Counted from the stretch's first letter, positions 35,172 to 44,885 are shown. The stretch is 64,000 nt of DNA from Ectocarpus siliculosus (GCA_000310025.1 FN649757.1:851514-915513), one strand, 5' to 3'. Notes: a model not told the origin generated them from the sequence alone. Program-made: numbers and translations.

Positions 35172-35828
35172 TCACGTTCCCAGGAGGGAGTACAGGACCG
35201 CGAGAACTGCACTACGACCTCGCACTATTTGATTTCCCGAGATGCAGTTGACCTCCAGACGTCCCACAGGCGCCGAAACGCCTTCGTCGGTGACGTGGAA
35301 AGGCGGACATTTATCTCCGAAATAATGCAGAAGGGAGCGCGAAAGATCAGCGGGCAGAGATTGTGGTAGGTCGTCCGTATCATATGGGTTGTGGCAAGGT
35401 TTGCACCGAAGAACTGACACGCGAGGTTTACCAGCCGGGCCAGAGGGAGCCGAAGGGAGGTCAACATACAGCAGTTTGCGTGCCAGCGGGCGACCATCCG
35501 GTGTGTCCTCTGCAGAAGTGAGACCCACAGCTAGCACTTCGTATGGCCCAGGTCCAGGAGAGCGTGAATTTGGCTTGGAGCACTTGTTGATCCGTGTCTT
35601 TCCGGGCGCCCTGTCGAGTGGTAGCAGCCGTGTTGTACACCCAAGCCCAGGCCCCAACGGTGAACGTAGGGGGCCTATTGATGGTGTCGAGAAGGGAGGA
35701 GCTGCGGCGTTCCACGCGCGAAACCTCCAAAACGTTGTACTCACGGACAAGATCGTACGCCCTGCGTTGCTGATCGACAGCCAAGTTGCAGTACTCCAGT
35801 TGATCGCGGTCCAAGCTTTGATGAACAC
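35172..35828 (-). pseudogene. Gypsy integrase C-terminal connector
   Basis: An open minus-strand stretch contains GPGPYEVLAVGLTSAEDTPD, RKLLYVDLP, VSVLRCKPCHNPYD and PPFHVTDEGVSAPVGRLEV. Together these look like the conserved region after the integrase core of stramenopile-type Gypsy polyproteins. The N-terminal third is probably out of frame. It lies between the core and the terminal tudor- or chromo-like module, as expected for one degenerate element. The family assignment rests on remembered resemblance and needs a search. Confidence 0.55.
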
Positions 35829-36355
35829 CTACCGTGGGATGATCAAACACCGAAAGCGGAAGTCGCACGATTGACCGAGTTTGTGGACTGATTGACCGAG
35901 TTTGTAGGCGAACTCGACATGTGGATGATGCGCGTCCCAATCATTTTGCTGCTCGTTAACCACAACGGCAAGCATCTGAACCATAGTGTGATTAACGCGT
36001 TCCGTGCCTCCGTTGGTGTGCGGGTGGTAGGAGCTTGTGGTAACTTTCTTGACTTTCATCGCCTCGTGAATGGGAATGGAGAGCTTGGAGCAGAATTGTA
36101 GCCCGTTCCCCGATAACAGTGTAGATGGACATACCAGTTTGGCCATGTATTGGTTCACAAAGACGTGGGCGGTCCCTTTCGCCGTAAACTCAGCTGCTGT
36201 GACAGCAAACATGTCCGCGCTCCAGCTAAAACGGTCGGTGAATAACAAGATGTAGGGTTCCCTTTGGCAGTCACCAGCAGAGGTCCAAAGAAATCGACGC
36301 TGACCACGAAGTCTGGTCCCTGCGTCAACGGCACAGCGAGGACAGGCCACCTAGC
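35829..36355 (-). pseudogene. Gypsy integrase core with lost catalytic Asp
   Basis: The first catalytic Asp is present in VVSVDFFGPL (about 36300) in a frame different from the rest. After a frameshift the core continues as LLFTDRFSWSADMF. The expected SDNG block reads TLLSGNGLQFCSKL, with codon GGG where Asp (GAC or GAT) is expected, so the second catalytic residue is replaced by Gly. The third block, YHPHTNGGTERVNHT, keeps the Glu. The product could not catalyse strand transfer even with its frame restored. Confidence 0.75.
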
Positions 36356-36469
36356 AGTCTGGCGTTAAGGCTTGCGAGCTTGACACACCACGCACGCCCG
36401 AAGCCACCAGCGTCCAACGCAGAAAAATAACTGTGGCGGTACCTATGTCGGACGTATGCGATCCCACTG

Positions 36470-36545
36470 AACACAGTATTTTCGCGCTGAAGTGGCGAAT
36501 GCCCCGCATGCACAGTATTTTCGCGGTGAAGAGGCCGCTGCCCCC
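36470..36545. repeat. Short direct repeat around a CACAGTATTTTCGCG word
   Basis: ACACAGTATTTTCGCGCTGAAG and GCACAGTATTTTCGCGGTGAAG-like copies lie about 44 bases apart, each followed by a GGC(G/C) word. It is a two-copy tandem repeat with no coding role seen. Confidence 0.6.
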
Positions 36546-36669
36546 CAGGTCCAGGTTGACCGTTGTTTGGACGAAGTGTTTCCATCTGCATATATATATC
36601 GTTCACGCACAAGTACCGTCTACTAATACGAAACGCGACGGCACCCCTCGTCTGTTGCCGAGCCCCAAG

Positions 36670-36850
36670 ACGGCTCGATGACCATATACAGAACGCGCCC
36701 GCACTAAAGAACCTCCAGTTTAGGCCGAGGGTGGAGTTCTTAGTTCCTAGGGTCATGTGCTACGAATGCCCGCTATATGGATTATAGTGTAGAAGGTTTC
36801 AGCCGAGCTCACAAATGGTGCTCAAGTTTTTAGGTTCTGAGTTTGATATA
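36670..36850 (+). repeat. Dispersed repeat, copy 1 of a pair with 54955-55110
   Basis: Shared ordered words are AGAACGCGCCCG, AGAACCTC, GGCCGAG, GGGTCATG, GCTACGAATG, TAGTGTA, and then a near-identical block of about 33 bases starting GCCGAGCTCACAAATGG and ending CAAGTTT. Same orientation in both copies. Possibly part of a retrotransposon end; no protein is recognised. Confidence 0.65.
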
Positions 36851-36859
36851 GGCTGTATC

Positions 36860-38150
36860 AATTCCTCAACCGTCAACTTCTATCGCTTTCTGTACTGCAG
36901 CAGGTTGTTAAGACAACCCTCGGTTGACAGATAAACAACGCACAGCCTGAAAACTACAGCCGCAGCGTATTCTGAAAAGTTCCCGCATTCCAAAGCCGCG
37001 AAGACCAATGGCGCGCTCATCGTCGTTTGTGCGAATATTTGGTCGTGTCTTCGCACATATTGAAGCAGACGGCATAGTAGAAACTACGCTGGCAATGACG
37101 TTGGCGTGGTATATCAAGTCTGTAGTCTGGATATCGGCCCGTCTGACACCCATCAATCCGCCAGTCAGGGAACTGCATAGGCAACAACCGGCGTGTGTCG
37201 CGCGTGAGTTCTACAATGGGGAATCCTCAGTGTGAGATTCCGTTGTCGGCGATGCCGTTGCAACAGCAGTCCGCATGTTCAGTATCGGTTCCAGACGCTC
37301 TCGGGATGCTTTCGCCCGAAAATCCTTGCATACTAAGGTGGTCGAAAAACCCTGCAAAGGCTACAGGCCTGTTCGCGACTGCCACTGCACCCTTCAGACG
37401 GTCCTTCCTTAGATTGTATCTCCTCGTACCCGACATGCACTCACCACCCAGACAACGAGCCTCTAGTGAGCGACCGGACTCATGCGCGTATCACCACAAT
37501 CGGGGCTCTTCATTTGCGAACCACACGACACCAACATCGAACACCACGCATGCGTTGTGTACCCTGAGGGGATGACGCGCCTCAAGGAGTTCTATCTACT
37601 TTTGCCGTCTTCTTCCACTGACTGGTGTAGGGCACTTAGCCGCCAGCATCAATGTAAGGCCGCATACAACCTTTGTTGTCGTGCATTGACTCGTCACGTT
37701 GGCGGAAGAATTATTGACTGTGGGCACAAGTAGGCCGTGGTCCGTGGCGGCTGGGAGAAGGATTCATTGTCGATATCGTCGACCCCAAAGTGTGATGCAA
37801 AACCTTTTTCTCCCCTCATTCTTCTGATGGATGTAGCCGGCTTCCTTGCCCGATTGCCACGAGCTTCATGCGTCGCTTTCGCCATGGAGCGGAGGGTTTT
37901 CAAACTATTGGAAATGGAGGTCGTTCTGCTCAATGTAAGAACGAGTCTTACATGCAGGCCATGGGTGATCTTTGAGCAATAATATTTGGCATGGTTGCGC
38001 CGGTGACGTCCGGTCCTCATCATTTACGGTTTCGAAACACCATCCATCCCATCGGTTTTATTCCGGGGTGGCAGACATCTAAGGAGTAAAATGGGACAGC
38101 GAGAGCAACAGCCAAGCATCTACCCCCTAGCGTAACGGGTGCTCTTTTCC
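36860..38150. other. Unassigned DNA between Gypsy remnant and Copia element
   Basis: No recognised gene; frames are short on both strands. The Copia element is inserted at its right edge. Confidence 0.4.
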
Positions 38151-38158
38151 GGGCTGGA

Positions 38159-38163
38159 GTTGT
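38159..38163. repeat. Target site duplication GTTGT (left)
   Basis: GTTGT directly precedes the left LTR and recurs directly after the right LTR (44383-44387). Five bases is the usual duplication length for Ty1/Copia integrases. Confidence 0.92.
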
Positions 38164-38417
38164 TGTTTGTCGGCCGTACTCCGCGTACTTATCGGGTATT
38201 GTTTGTGTAGTGTATTAACTTCAGACGGTGAGGCAACGCCCGTACCCAGGGCGCTGTCGTGCTCAGAGAGGAGGAGTGGCAGCAGGGCTGCTGCACACAA
38301 CAAAAGGGGGCCCCGGTGCATCATCACCGTACCCCTACCTAAAAGGTTCTACACCATCTGCGTCACACTTGTACGTACGGCTAACATATCCAAACCATGT
38401 CCGTAGACCCACGAACA
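38164..38417 (-). repeat. 3' LTR of the Copia element
   Basis: 254 bp, TG...CA, identical to 44129-44382. On the coding strand it lies downstream of RNase H and follows a purine-rich stretch. It is short for a Copia LTR; promoter and polyadenylation signals were not resolved. Confidence 0.95.
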
Positions 38418-38427
38418 CCCTCCCTGG
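38418..38427 (-). promoter_or_regulatory. Polypurine tract next to the 3' LTR
   Basis: On the minus strand, AGGGAGGG sits immediately before the LTR start TGTTCG. A purine run in this exact place is the usual primer for plus-strand DNA synthesis. Confidence 0.6.
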
Positions 38428-38728
38428 TTCTTCACGCAAGTGACTAACCATCAGTGGGGCAAAAACACCCCGGATACATCAAATAAAATGCCAATACGGT
38501 GGTCGAGGGGAAACCCGGCGCCCGGGCAAAACCCCTCGAAAATAAATCCCATCCAACACAAACCATTGCTATCACGGCGGATCACAACGGCCGCACTTAT
38601 CAGGAAGGCCAAGGCGAAGACAAGAATGCGAGGCAAGCCTCCTACTCCTGCCATTGGGACACAGCCCGCGACAGTAATGCATCTTTCCCCGCATGGTATA
38701 CATGACCTTCCCCAAGCGCTAGAAAATC

Positions 38729-40740
38729 CTACAGAAGCTCCGGCAAATTCATCAGCTTTTTCCGGTGGTACTGCAGGTTGCTCTTGCTAAGAGCCTTGGT
38801 GAGCATGTCTGCATGTTGCTCCGACGTCGACACAAACTTGATCGAGATGTCACCCGACCTAAACAATCCACGAATGAAGTGGTACCGCACGTCGATGTGC
38901 TTGCTACGCGCTGAGCTAAGGGGGTTCTGCACCAAAGCCATGGCCCCCTGATTGTCCTCAAGGACCTGAATGCTACCGCCGCTGGTCTCTGGGGCAATAA
39001 ACGAAAGCACTGCACGCACAAACAAAGCTTCTTTCACACCCTCTCCGGCAGCAATGTACTCTGCCTCCGTAGACGACAAAGATACGATAGCTTGCGTCTT
39101 GCTACCGTGGCTGATGACGGTTCCTCCAACCGTTGTTGCCAGCCCTGACACCGAACGTCTATCCTCAGCGTCGGCGTAGCTAGCGTCCACGTACACCGCC
39201 AGCCCCAGCCCCGATCCCCGTTTATAGGTGATCCCGAGGTCCCTCGTCTCTTTGAGGTAGGCGAGGATCCTCCGTATCGCCTTCCAGTGCCTCTCGGCAG
39301 GGGCGTGGGCGTGGCGCGCTACCGCACGCACAGCGAACGAGATGTCCGGGCGCGAGAACGTCGACACCCACATCATGCTGCCGATGGCCTCCCTCACCGG
39401 CCACTCCCCTCCACTTTCGTCATCTCGCTTCGGTCCTAGGTCAGCACCAGGGGAAGCAGGGATGGGGGAGGTCGATTGCACATCAAAGCGATTCACGATG
39501 CTGTCAATGTACGCGGTTTGGGAGATTCTAAGGGTCCCAGCCTCTAGGTCTCTCTCAACGGCACACCCGTCGAACCACACACACTCTCCAAGGTCTTTGG
39601 TGGGGAATGCCTTGTTGAGGGAAGCGAGCAACTCCTTGCAATCATCATCAGACCCAGCCACCAAAATGTCATCCACATAAATCACGATAATCATCACCAC
39701 GACATCGTCTTTCATCTTGCGGAAGACGCACGGGTCCGCCTTGCACTGCTCGAACCCGTTTTCTACAAGCGTGTCGGCAGCGTGGTACCCCCACTGCCTG
39801 CCGCTCTGCTTCAAGCCGTAAATAGCACGCTCAGCCTTCACAACTTTGTGGGATTTTTCCCCGCACCCCGCGGGGAGCCTCAAGAACACATCCTCGTCTA
39901 ACTTAGCGTGTGTAAACGCCTGCTTGACATCCCAGTGGTTGAGTTTCAATGATTTCTCATTGGCTACCGCAAGCATCAGTTTAATGGATGCGGATGATGG
40001 GCAAGGGGAGGATGAGTAGAAGTAGTCCACATTCGGAATTTGCGAAAAACCCCTAGCGACCAGACGCGCTTTGAACTTCTCGATTTTCCCCTCCTTGTTC
40101 GTCTTCCAAGTAAAACGCCACTTAGAACTCACAGGTCTACGCCCCTCTGGCGTACCGTCTACGAATGAAAACGTTCCCGTGTCCAAGTGTCCATCGAACT
40201 CTTCCCTCATGGCCTGTTCCCACCCCTCTCTGTACACAGACTTCGCAACGCCGGCTACGGTCATGGGGGGGGATTCAACGTCACTCGGACGCTTGCCTAT
40301 GGGGGATTCTGTACTCAGCTCGGTCGACGCCAGGGCCCTCACGAAGGCGTCTGGAGAGTTGAGCACGAGGTCCTCCGCTCCCAGCAGGAAGTCCTCTGCC
40401 TCTTGGCGCGCGATGTTGGCCTCCTCCGCGCGCTCGCACAGCAGCGCTTGCACCGCCCTCGCCTCTAGCCCTTCCACCACGTCGACCACACACGCGAGCA
40501 TCCAGTGGGTGTACTCCTCCGTGCTGGTGATGGGCAGGGTGGGCAGCCCGGCCGCCGATACATGGCGGGCGAGCAGACCTTCGGCACTCGTTGACGACTC
40601 GTACCTCGTGTTCCGGCGAGGGTTCTCCCTGAGTCGGCGGCTGGTGAGTTCGGCCGGCTCGCCAAAGCGGGCGAGCCTCCGTTCCTCGGGCCCGCGGAGC
40701 GCCGGAATATCCGTGTCGCTGCCGCTGTCGCTGCCGCCAC

Positions 40741-40792
<52 letters not shown>

Positions 40793-41134
40793 GCCGCCAC
40801 CGCGGCTGCTGCTGCTGCTGCTGCTGCGGCGGTCGTCCATCGCCGCCGCCCACATCGGCCATCCCGGTCGACGTGGTAGATGGGGCGACGCTCGCGCCCT
40901 CCCTGCTCGAGGGGGCGCCATCGCCAGCGTCACCCACGCCCGACTCCTGGGGCGCGGCCGGCGGCGCCGCCGGCGCATCGCGCGCGGGCGGCTCCGCGGG
41001 CCCCGGGTTTGCCGTCGTGTCAAGGTGGAAACCTCCATCCTCAGGTTCTCCCTCCGCCCTCCCTCCACCGTGGCATGACGCACCCCCTCCGCCCTCGTGC
41101 TCCCCAGTCGTGAGCTCCTCGTCCTCCTCTGCAA
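38729..41134 (-). CDS. Copia reverse transcriptase and RNase H frame
   Basis: The long minus-strand frame ends at a TAG (38729-38731). After a low-complexity Ser-rich part it shows the Copia RT blocks: WEQAMREEFDGH, WRFTWKTNKEGKIEKFKARL, LNHWDVKQAFTHAKLDEDVF, YGLKQSGRQW and IYVDDILVAG, the YVDD active site. The connection carries FPTKDLGE and SRPDISFAVRAVAR. RNase H follows with VYVDASYADAEDRRS, SLSSTEAEYIAAGEG and VLEDNQGAMAL, then HADMLTKAL near the C-terminus. The catalytic Asp and Glu residues are all present. The N-terminal third before the Ser tract is probably not the true frame: the integrase frame (40281-42095) reads better there and the two join near 40835. Confidence 0.92.
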
Positions 41135-42095
41135 TGGGAGGCAGCGGCTGGGGGTGCGCGGTCGGGGCGGCGGGCACAGATTGCCAGGTGAAGTTGCGAG
41201 TGGTGATCGCTTGGCGTTTTTCGTTCAGGATGCGCACGCAATCACGGTTTGTGTTGATTCCAGGGCCGAGGTAAAAACACTTTTTTGCTTTCGGCTCTGA
41301 CTTGTGCGTGCGCTTGACCTTGTATACGGCGGGTTTGAGGAACGGGTACGTCGCCTCTGGGGGAGGTGGGTGCCCGTGCCACATTTCGTACGGCGATTTC
41401 TTGTCCGGGTTGGATGTGGTGGAGGTGCAGTTCAGGGCGTTGCATGCCCAAGCTGTGGCTTCGGCCCAAAGGGAGGGGTAGCTTGGTGCTTCGGGGTAAA
41501 GAATCGGCGCTTGTATGCGGGCGGCTAGTGCTGCATCCTTTATCAGTCCCAGTGCTCTCTCAGCTACACCGTTGTATTCTGGGCTGTATGCGGGGGTGAA
41601 CTCCTGCTTGATGCAATACTTGCGGCACAGCTTTCCGAATTCTCCCTCGAAAAACTCTCCTCCGTTGTCAGACCGCACGACCATGACCTCGGATGGGGCT
41701 CCGTCTGCCCTGTTTTCCGCTAGGTATCTCTCGAATGCCTCTGCAGCGTCTGACTTGTTTTTCAAGAAGTAGACGCGGTTCCACCTCGTGCAGTCATCCC
41801 TTACAATGAGAGTGTACCACTTCCCCCCCAAGCTCTGCACCCTTGCCTTCCCACTCAAATCCACAAAAACTCTCTGCAGCTTCTTAACTGCTCGTGTGGA
41901 CGTCCTGTTGGGGATGGGCTTGGATAGCCCCTTTGCCGTCGAGCACCCCATGCACTCCCGGAGCTGGCCCACCAGCGTCACCCCTTGCTGCTTCGCCGTG
42001 TTCTTCAGTAGCACCTCGTGGGAGTGGCCGTGCGCGCAGTGGAAGTCGTTGATGTCAACGGGGGTGCGGTTCGCTTTTCGCGTTACCAGGAGCAA
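40281..42095 (-). CDS. Copia integrase frame
   Basis: Minus strand. The zinc-binding part is DFHCAHGHSHEVLL followed by ECMGC (HHCC type). The core has VFVDLSGKA (first Asp), VMVVRSDNGGEF (second Asp) and YNGVAERALG (Glu), so the DDE triad is complete. A C-terminal extension includes YEMWHGHPP and AKKCFYLGP, followed by a Pro/Ala/Gly-rich tail that ends in poly-Gln from a CAG repeat. The frame is closed upstream by a TAA directly before 42095, while the protease frame runs on to 42055, so the two overlap by about 40 bases. The shift can be placed in an AAAA run on the minus strand (42075-42078). The Gln-rich end beyond about 40835 is probably out of frame with the real polyprotein. Confidence 0.92.
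40740..40832. repeat. (GCT)n microsatellite inside the Copia pol
   Basis: About 16 GCT units, a CCGCCGCCACCGCGG break, and seven more GCT units. On the coding strand this is AGC/CAG: Ser in the RT frame and Gln in the integrase frame. Length changes of three bases keep the frame. Confidence 0.9.
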
Positions 42096-42924
42096 TTATG
42101 GCACAGGCTAGTTCCCTACCCGAGTCTATGCGGTGACCAGTCTGAACGAACAGGTCCCCCCATAGAGGGAAGTACACCGACTCCCCCCCACCAACGAACA
42201 CCTCCAACTCACGCTCGTCTGCGGCTAAGCGGCCCTTGGTTTGCTTCAAAAGGGCTGTGAGGGACACGAGGTTGTAATTCAGCTCCGGCACATGAGCGAC
42301 CCGTTTCAACAGCAGGTATGTGGTCCCAACGCGAGAACCGATGGTCACCCTCACGTCGCCGTAGCCTACTATGGCGAAGGCTTGCTTCCCTGCGGCGACA
42401 CTCAAACGTCGATCGCACTCATGGTAGTTTTCGAACGCGTTAGCGCTCGGGAACATGTGGTTGGTTGCGCCGGTATCGGCCACAAACCTTTCCTGCCTGG
42501 CCTGCTCTACACCCCCTCGATCAACGACTCTGTTCCACTCGCCTGTGAAGTCACGGACCACTAGCGCCTCCTCTGCCACGTCCAGTGCGGTGGCGTCCAA
42601 GACCGGCAGCTCCACCGCGAGCACCGCCTGCTCGGACGAGCACTTGCTCTTGTCGTGTCCGTAGCCCAGGCATTTCTCGCATCGCAGGGGCTCCGGCTTG
42701 GTACAGGCGGCCGCCTGGTGACCCTTCTCTCCGCACCGGAAGCAGCGGCCGTGCATGCTACCTGCACCGCCGCCGCCTCCGCCGCTGTTGCCACCACCAC
42801 CGCCCTTGCGACCACCCCCTTTCCCCTTTCTGGCTGCCACCGCCGCCGCCGCCCTTGCTGTGGCCGCCGCTGCTGCGGCCGGGCGCTCCGCCCCTGTTGC
42901 CACCGTCGCTCGCGAGGAAAGCAT
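42055..42924 (-). CDS. Copia zinc knuckles and protease frame
   Basis: Minus strand. After a Gly/Lys-rich start there are two CCHC knuckles, CFRCGEKGHQAAAC and CEKCLGYGHDKSKC, both with exact CX2CX4HX4C spacing. Two knuckles are more than the single one of many Copia elements. Downstream, RFVADTGATNHMFP is the aspartic protease site (DTGA). Then come VGYGDVRVTIGS and LKRVAHVPELNYNLVSLTAL, the conserved block after the protease that leads to the integrase. The frame is joined to gag near 42825 and to the integrase near 42076, both through +1 shifts at four-base homopolymers. Confidence 0.9.
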   Translation of the reverse strand: MLSSRATVATGAERPAAAAAATARAAAAVAARKGKGGGRKGGGGGNSGGGGGGAGSMHGRCFRCGEKGHQAAACTKPEPLRCEKCLGYGHDKSKCSSEQAVLAVELPVLDATALDVAEEALVVRDFTGEWNRVVDRGGVEQARQERFVADTGATNHMFPSANAFENYHECDRRLSVAAGKQAFAIVGYGDVRVTIGSRVGTTYLLLKRVAHVPELNYNLVSLTALLKQTKGRLAADERELEVFVGGGESVYFPLWGDLFVQTGHRIDSGRELACAIIAPGNAKSEPHPR

Positions 42925-44086
42925 GCTCCGCCTTCCGCTGGCCCTTCGTGGCCCTCCTCCCCTCCGGGAGGCTCGCGTGCACGGTACTGACTACCCTGAT
43001 TATCTCGCCCCGGTCCAGGTTTGTAGCCGTCTCCAACAAGAATTTGGCTTGTTGGTACTCGGGTGGAAGGGCATCGACAAAGTGTGCGAGAACAAAGGGT
43101 GTGTCAGCGTTGAGCCCTTTTTCCCGCAGTCGTGAGTACAGCAGCTCGAGCGTGTATAGATGCTCGACAGGGTTGCTGTTGCTGTGTGCGGGGATCGTGA
43201 ATCGAAACATCTTCTTCATGAGGGCTTGTTTCGAGCCCTGCGACTCCGGGTTGTGTACTTTGTCGAGCTCCGCAAGGATCTCCTTTGCGGTCTCGCATTT
43301 ATTCACGATTGCCTTGTCGGCTTCTCGGACGATGGCTGTAGTCACAAAGTGGAACGCCTGGAGGCCCCTCTGAACCTCATCACTTGTGTAGCCCAAGCTA
43401 TACAGCTCCGAGCTAGGCCTGTTTGGGTCACCGACGGGTGCGTGCTTCTCGGCGTTGCCGATAAGCTGCCCGTCCAAGCCTACGGTTTTTGCGGCTTGAA
43501 TAAGTGCCTTCCTCCACGAGTCGTACCCGTGGCCGCGACTCTCCCCTTCGAGACGCGGTGCATTGACCGTAACACGTTTTTGGCTACTACTGCTGTACCC
43601 ATCAAAAAATGCTCCGGCCCCTCGAATTGCGGTTTGCTCACCTTGGGGGTTTAACCCCCTCGCTTCCCCGCGGTCCGGTCCTACGCCCGGGCTCATTCCG
43701 GCTGGCCCCACAGGATTCGCTCCCGATCTACCTGCCCACCCAGTCGTCACTCTCGCTGGAACCCCAGGACTCGCTCCCGGTATGTTGTCCCAGCTGCTTT
43801 CCTGCGGGTGATTTCGCCCATCACGGGCCGTTTCCCGGGAAAACGCCCCGCCGCCCCCAGGCGGCAGAGCCTCTCTCTGGCTTGGGACGGCAGCACCGCC
43901 GCCCCTACTGGCATCGCCCGCCACGGCGTCACCAGGCTCCTTCCTCTTCAACTCCATCACTACGCTCATCAGCTGCGATAACTGGCCCTCCAGCCTCGCA
44001 ATCGCCGGATCCTCGGCGTGTTGCTGTTGCGTGGTTGAGGTCTCTTCCCCCAGCCCTGCGACGGAACCGCTGTCCGACGCAGACAT
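42758..44086 (-). CDS. Copia gag frame
   Basis: The ATG at 44084-44086 lies 43 bases inside the 5' LTR, the expected place for the gag start. The N-terminus is acidic and Gln-rich with a short predicted coiled coil (ARLEGQLSQLMSVVMELKRK). A long Gly/Pro-rich linker follows, and then a Copia-type capsid region with GYDSWRKALIQAAKTVGLDG, ETAKEILAELDKVHNPES and VEHLYTLELLYSRLREKG, and HFVDALPPEYQQAKFLLE. Gag forms the virus-like particle and packages the RNA. Reading changes to the zinc-knuckle frame near 42823-42826; beyond that this frame gives a meaningless Trp/Arg-rich tail. Confidence 0.9.
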   Translation of the reverse strand: MSASDSGSVAGLGEETSTTQQQHAEDPAIARLEGQLSQLMSVVMELKRKEPGDAVAGDASRGGGAAVPSQREALPPGGGGAFSRETARDGRNHPQESSWDNIPGASPGVPARVTTGWAGRSGANPVGPAGMSPGVGPDRGEARGLNPQGEQTAIRGAGAFFDGYSSSSQKRVTVNAPRLEGESRGHGYDSWRKALIQAAKTVGLDGQLIGNAEKHAPVGDPNRPSSELYSLGYTSDEVQRGLQAFHFVTTAIVREADKAIVNKCETAKEILAELDKVHNPESQGSKQALMKKMFRFTIPAHSNSNPVEHLYTLELLYSRLREKGLNADTPFVLAHFVDALPPEYQQAKFLLETATNLDRGEIIRVVSTVHASLPEGRRATKGQRKAEHAFLASDGGNRGGAPGRSSGGHSKGGGGGGSQKGERGWSQGRWWWQQRRRRRRCR

Positions 44087-44128
44087 GACCCGATGCGGCT
44101 ATCCCTCGAGGGACAATCAACTCTAGAG

Positions 44129-44382
44129 TGTTTGTCGGCCGTACTCCGCGTACTTATCGGGTATTGTTTGTGTAGTGTATTAACTTCAGACGGTGAGGCA
44201 ACGCCCGTACCCAGGGCGCTGTCGTGCTCAGAGAGGAGGAGTGGCAGCAGGGCTGCTGCACACAACAAAAGGGGGCCCCGGTGCATCATCACCGTACCCC
44301 TACCTAAAAGGTTCTACACCATCTGCGTCACACTTGTACGTACGGCTAACATATCCAAACCATGTCCGTAGACCCACGAACA
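44129..44382 (-). repeat. 5' LTR of the Copia element
   Basis: 254 bp, identical to the left LTR, TG...CA. As the upstream LTR on the minus strand it should contain the element's promoter. The bases just inside (minus strand, from 44128) read CTCTAGAGTTGATTGTCCC; this does not match the usual initiator-Met primer site, so the primer tRNA is unknown. Confidence 0.95.
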
Positions 44383-44387
44383 GTTGT
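44383..44387. repeat. Target site duplication GTTGT (right)
   Basis: Matches 38159-38163 exactly and abuts the LTR end CA. Confidence 0.92.
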
Positions 44388-44710
44388 TGCAGAGGGAAGG
44401 CTCTCTGCCGTCTTTAGACCCATTCGGAGAGTGGTCAGAAATCTTTGAGGGCTCAGTGGGCCTAAAGAAAACTAAAAAGTTGAAGCGACTCACGTTCGAA
44501 TCCAAGACGACGCCAAGTGGGACGAGATGTGACGATCTCTGACGCGGGTTTAGTGTGGAGCTAGTCCGACCACTGTGTGCAGGTTGGGGCCGCTTCGCTT
44601 CTTCAGTCTGTTTCCTTATCCTTCCTTTCTCTCTCAGTCGCTCGCTATCGCTCACTCCCAGGCAACACCAGGGAACACCAGGCAACACTGAGCCAGGTGG
44701 AACGCTTGTA
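44388..44710. other. Spacer between Copia and pogo-like element
   Basis: No gene recognised. A tRNA-like A-box/B-box pair (44448 and 44491) was considered and rejected. Confidence 0.4.
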
Positions 44711-44885
44711 CAGTCGAGGTCCCTCTATAGTGCGGGTTATATAGTGCGGGTGCCCGGTATAATGCGGGTGAAATCGCTTGGCACAACTTAGACCCCTCGA
44801 TAGTGCGGGTGCCGCACTATAAGAGGAACCCCGGTATAGTGCGGGTTTGGTCGATCTCAGAAACCTCTATAGTGCGGGTCTGACG
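44711..44885. repeat. Left TIR and subterminal TATAGTGCGGGT array
   Basis: The 27-bp TIR is followed by further (T)ATAGTGCGGGT copies at about 44739, 44757 (variant), 44800, 44811 (reverse), 44834 and 44869. Similar words at the right end (about 45910-46010) point both ways. The regular recurrence suggests multiple binding sites for a transposase acting in trans. Confidence 0.8.

Larger units (their letters stand above)
34683..36425 (-). mobile_element. Ty3/Gypsy pol 3' remnant, degenerate
   Basis: Read on the minus strand, the order is a CxxC of the integrase zinc domain (RACVVCQARKP, about 36390), the integrase core (about 36355-35900), a long connector and a C-terminal part with a small beta-rich domain. 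The last contains LWYKDRDGLWWTGRIG and YVVRLLDDP (about 34960-34860), a tudor- or chromo-like module. Frameshifts occur near 36245 and again in the connector, and a TAA interrupts near 36366. RT and RNase H are absent. No LTRs were found, so the element is truncated on both sides. Confidence 0.8.
38164..44382 (-). mobile_element. Complete Ty1/Copia LTR retrotransposon, 6219 bp
   Basis: Two 254-bp direct repeats, identical base by base by eye, bound the element (38164-38417 and 44129-44382). Each begins TG and ends CA. The 5-bp target duplication GTTGT is perfect (38159-38163 and 44383-44387). Inside, on the minus strand, the order gag, zinc knuckles, protease, integrase, RT, RNase H defines Ty1/Copia. 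Catalytic motifs of every domain are intact, but the reading runs through four successive frames, each moved one base forward. Identical LTRs mean a very recent insertion, so the shifts are either new mutations, programmed frameshifting or sequence errors. Confidence 0.97.

Noticed and set aside
40071-41078. 335-codon plus-strand frame inside the Copia pol
   Set aside because: Antisense shadow with Ser/Leu-rich low complexity; the minus strand carries all RT and integrase motifs.
42585-43373. 262-codon plus-strand frame opposite gag
   Set aside because: Antisense shadow of the gag and zinc-knuckle frames, without any domain.
44448-44501. tRNA gene or SINE: GGGCTCAGTGG (A-box-like) and CGTTCGAATCC (B-box-like) 32 bases after it
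   Set aside because: The T stem fails at the second pair, no acceptor stem can be formed, and there is no A-tail or target duplication.
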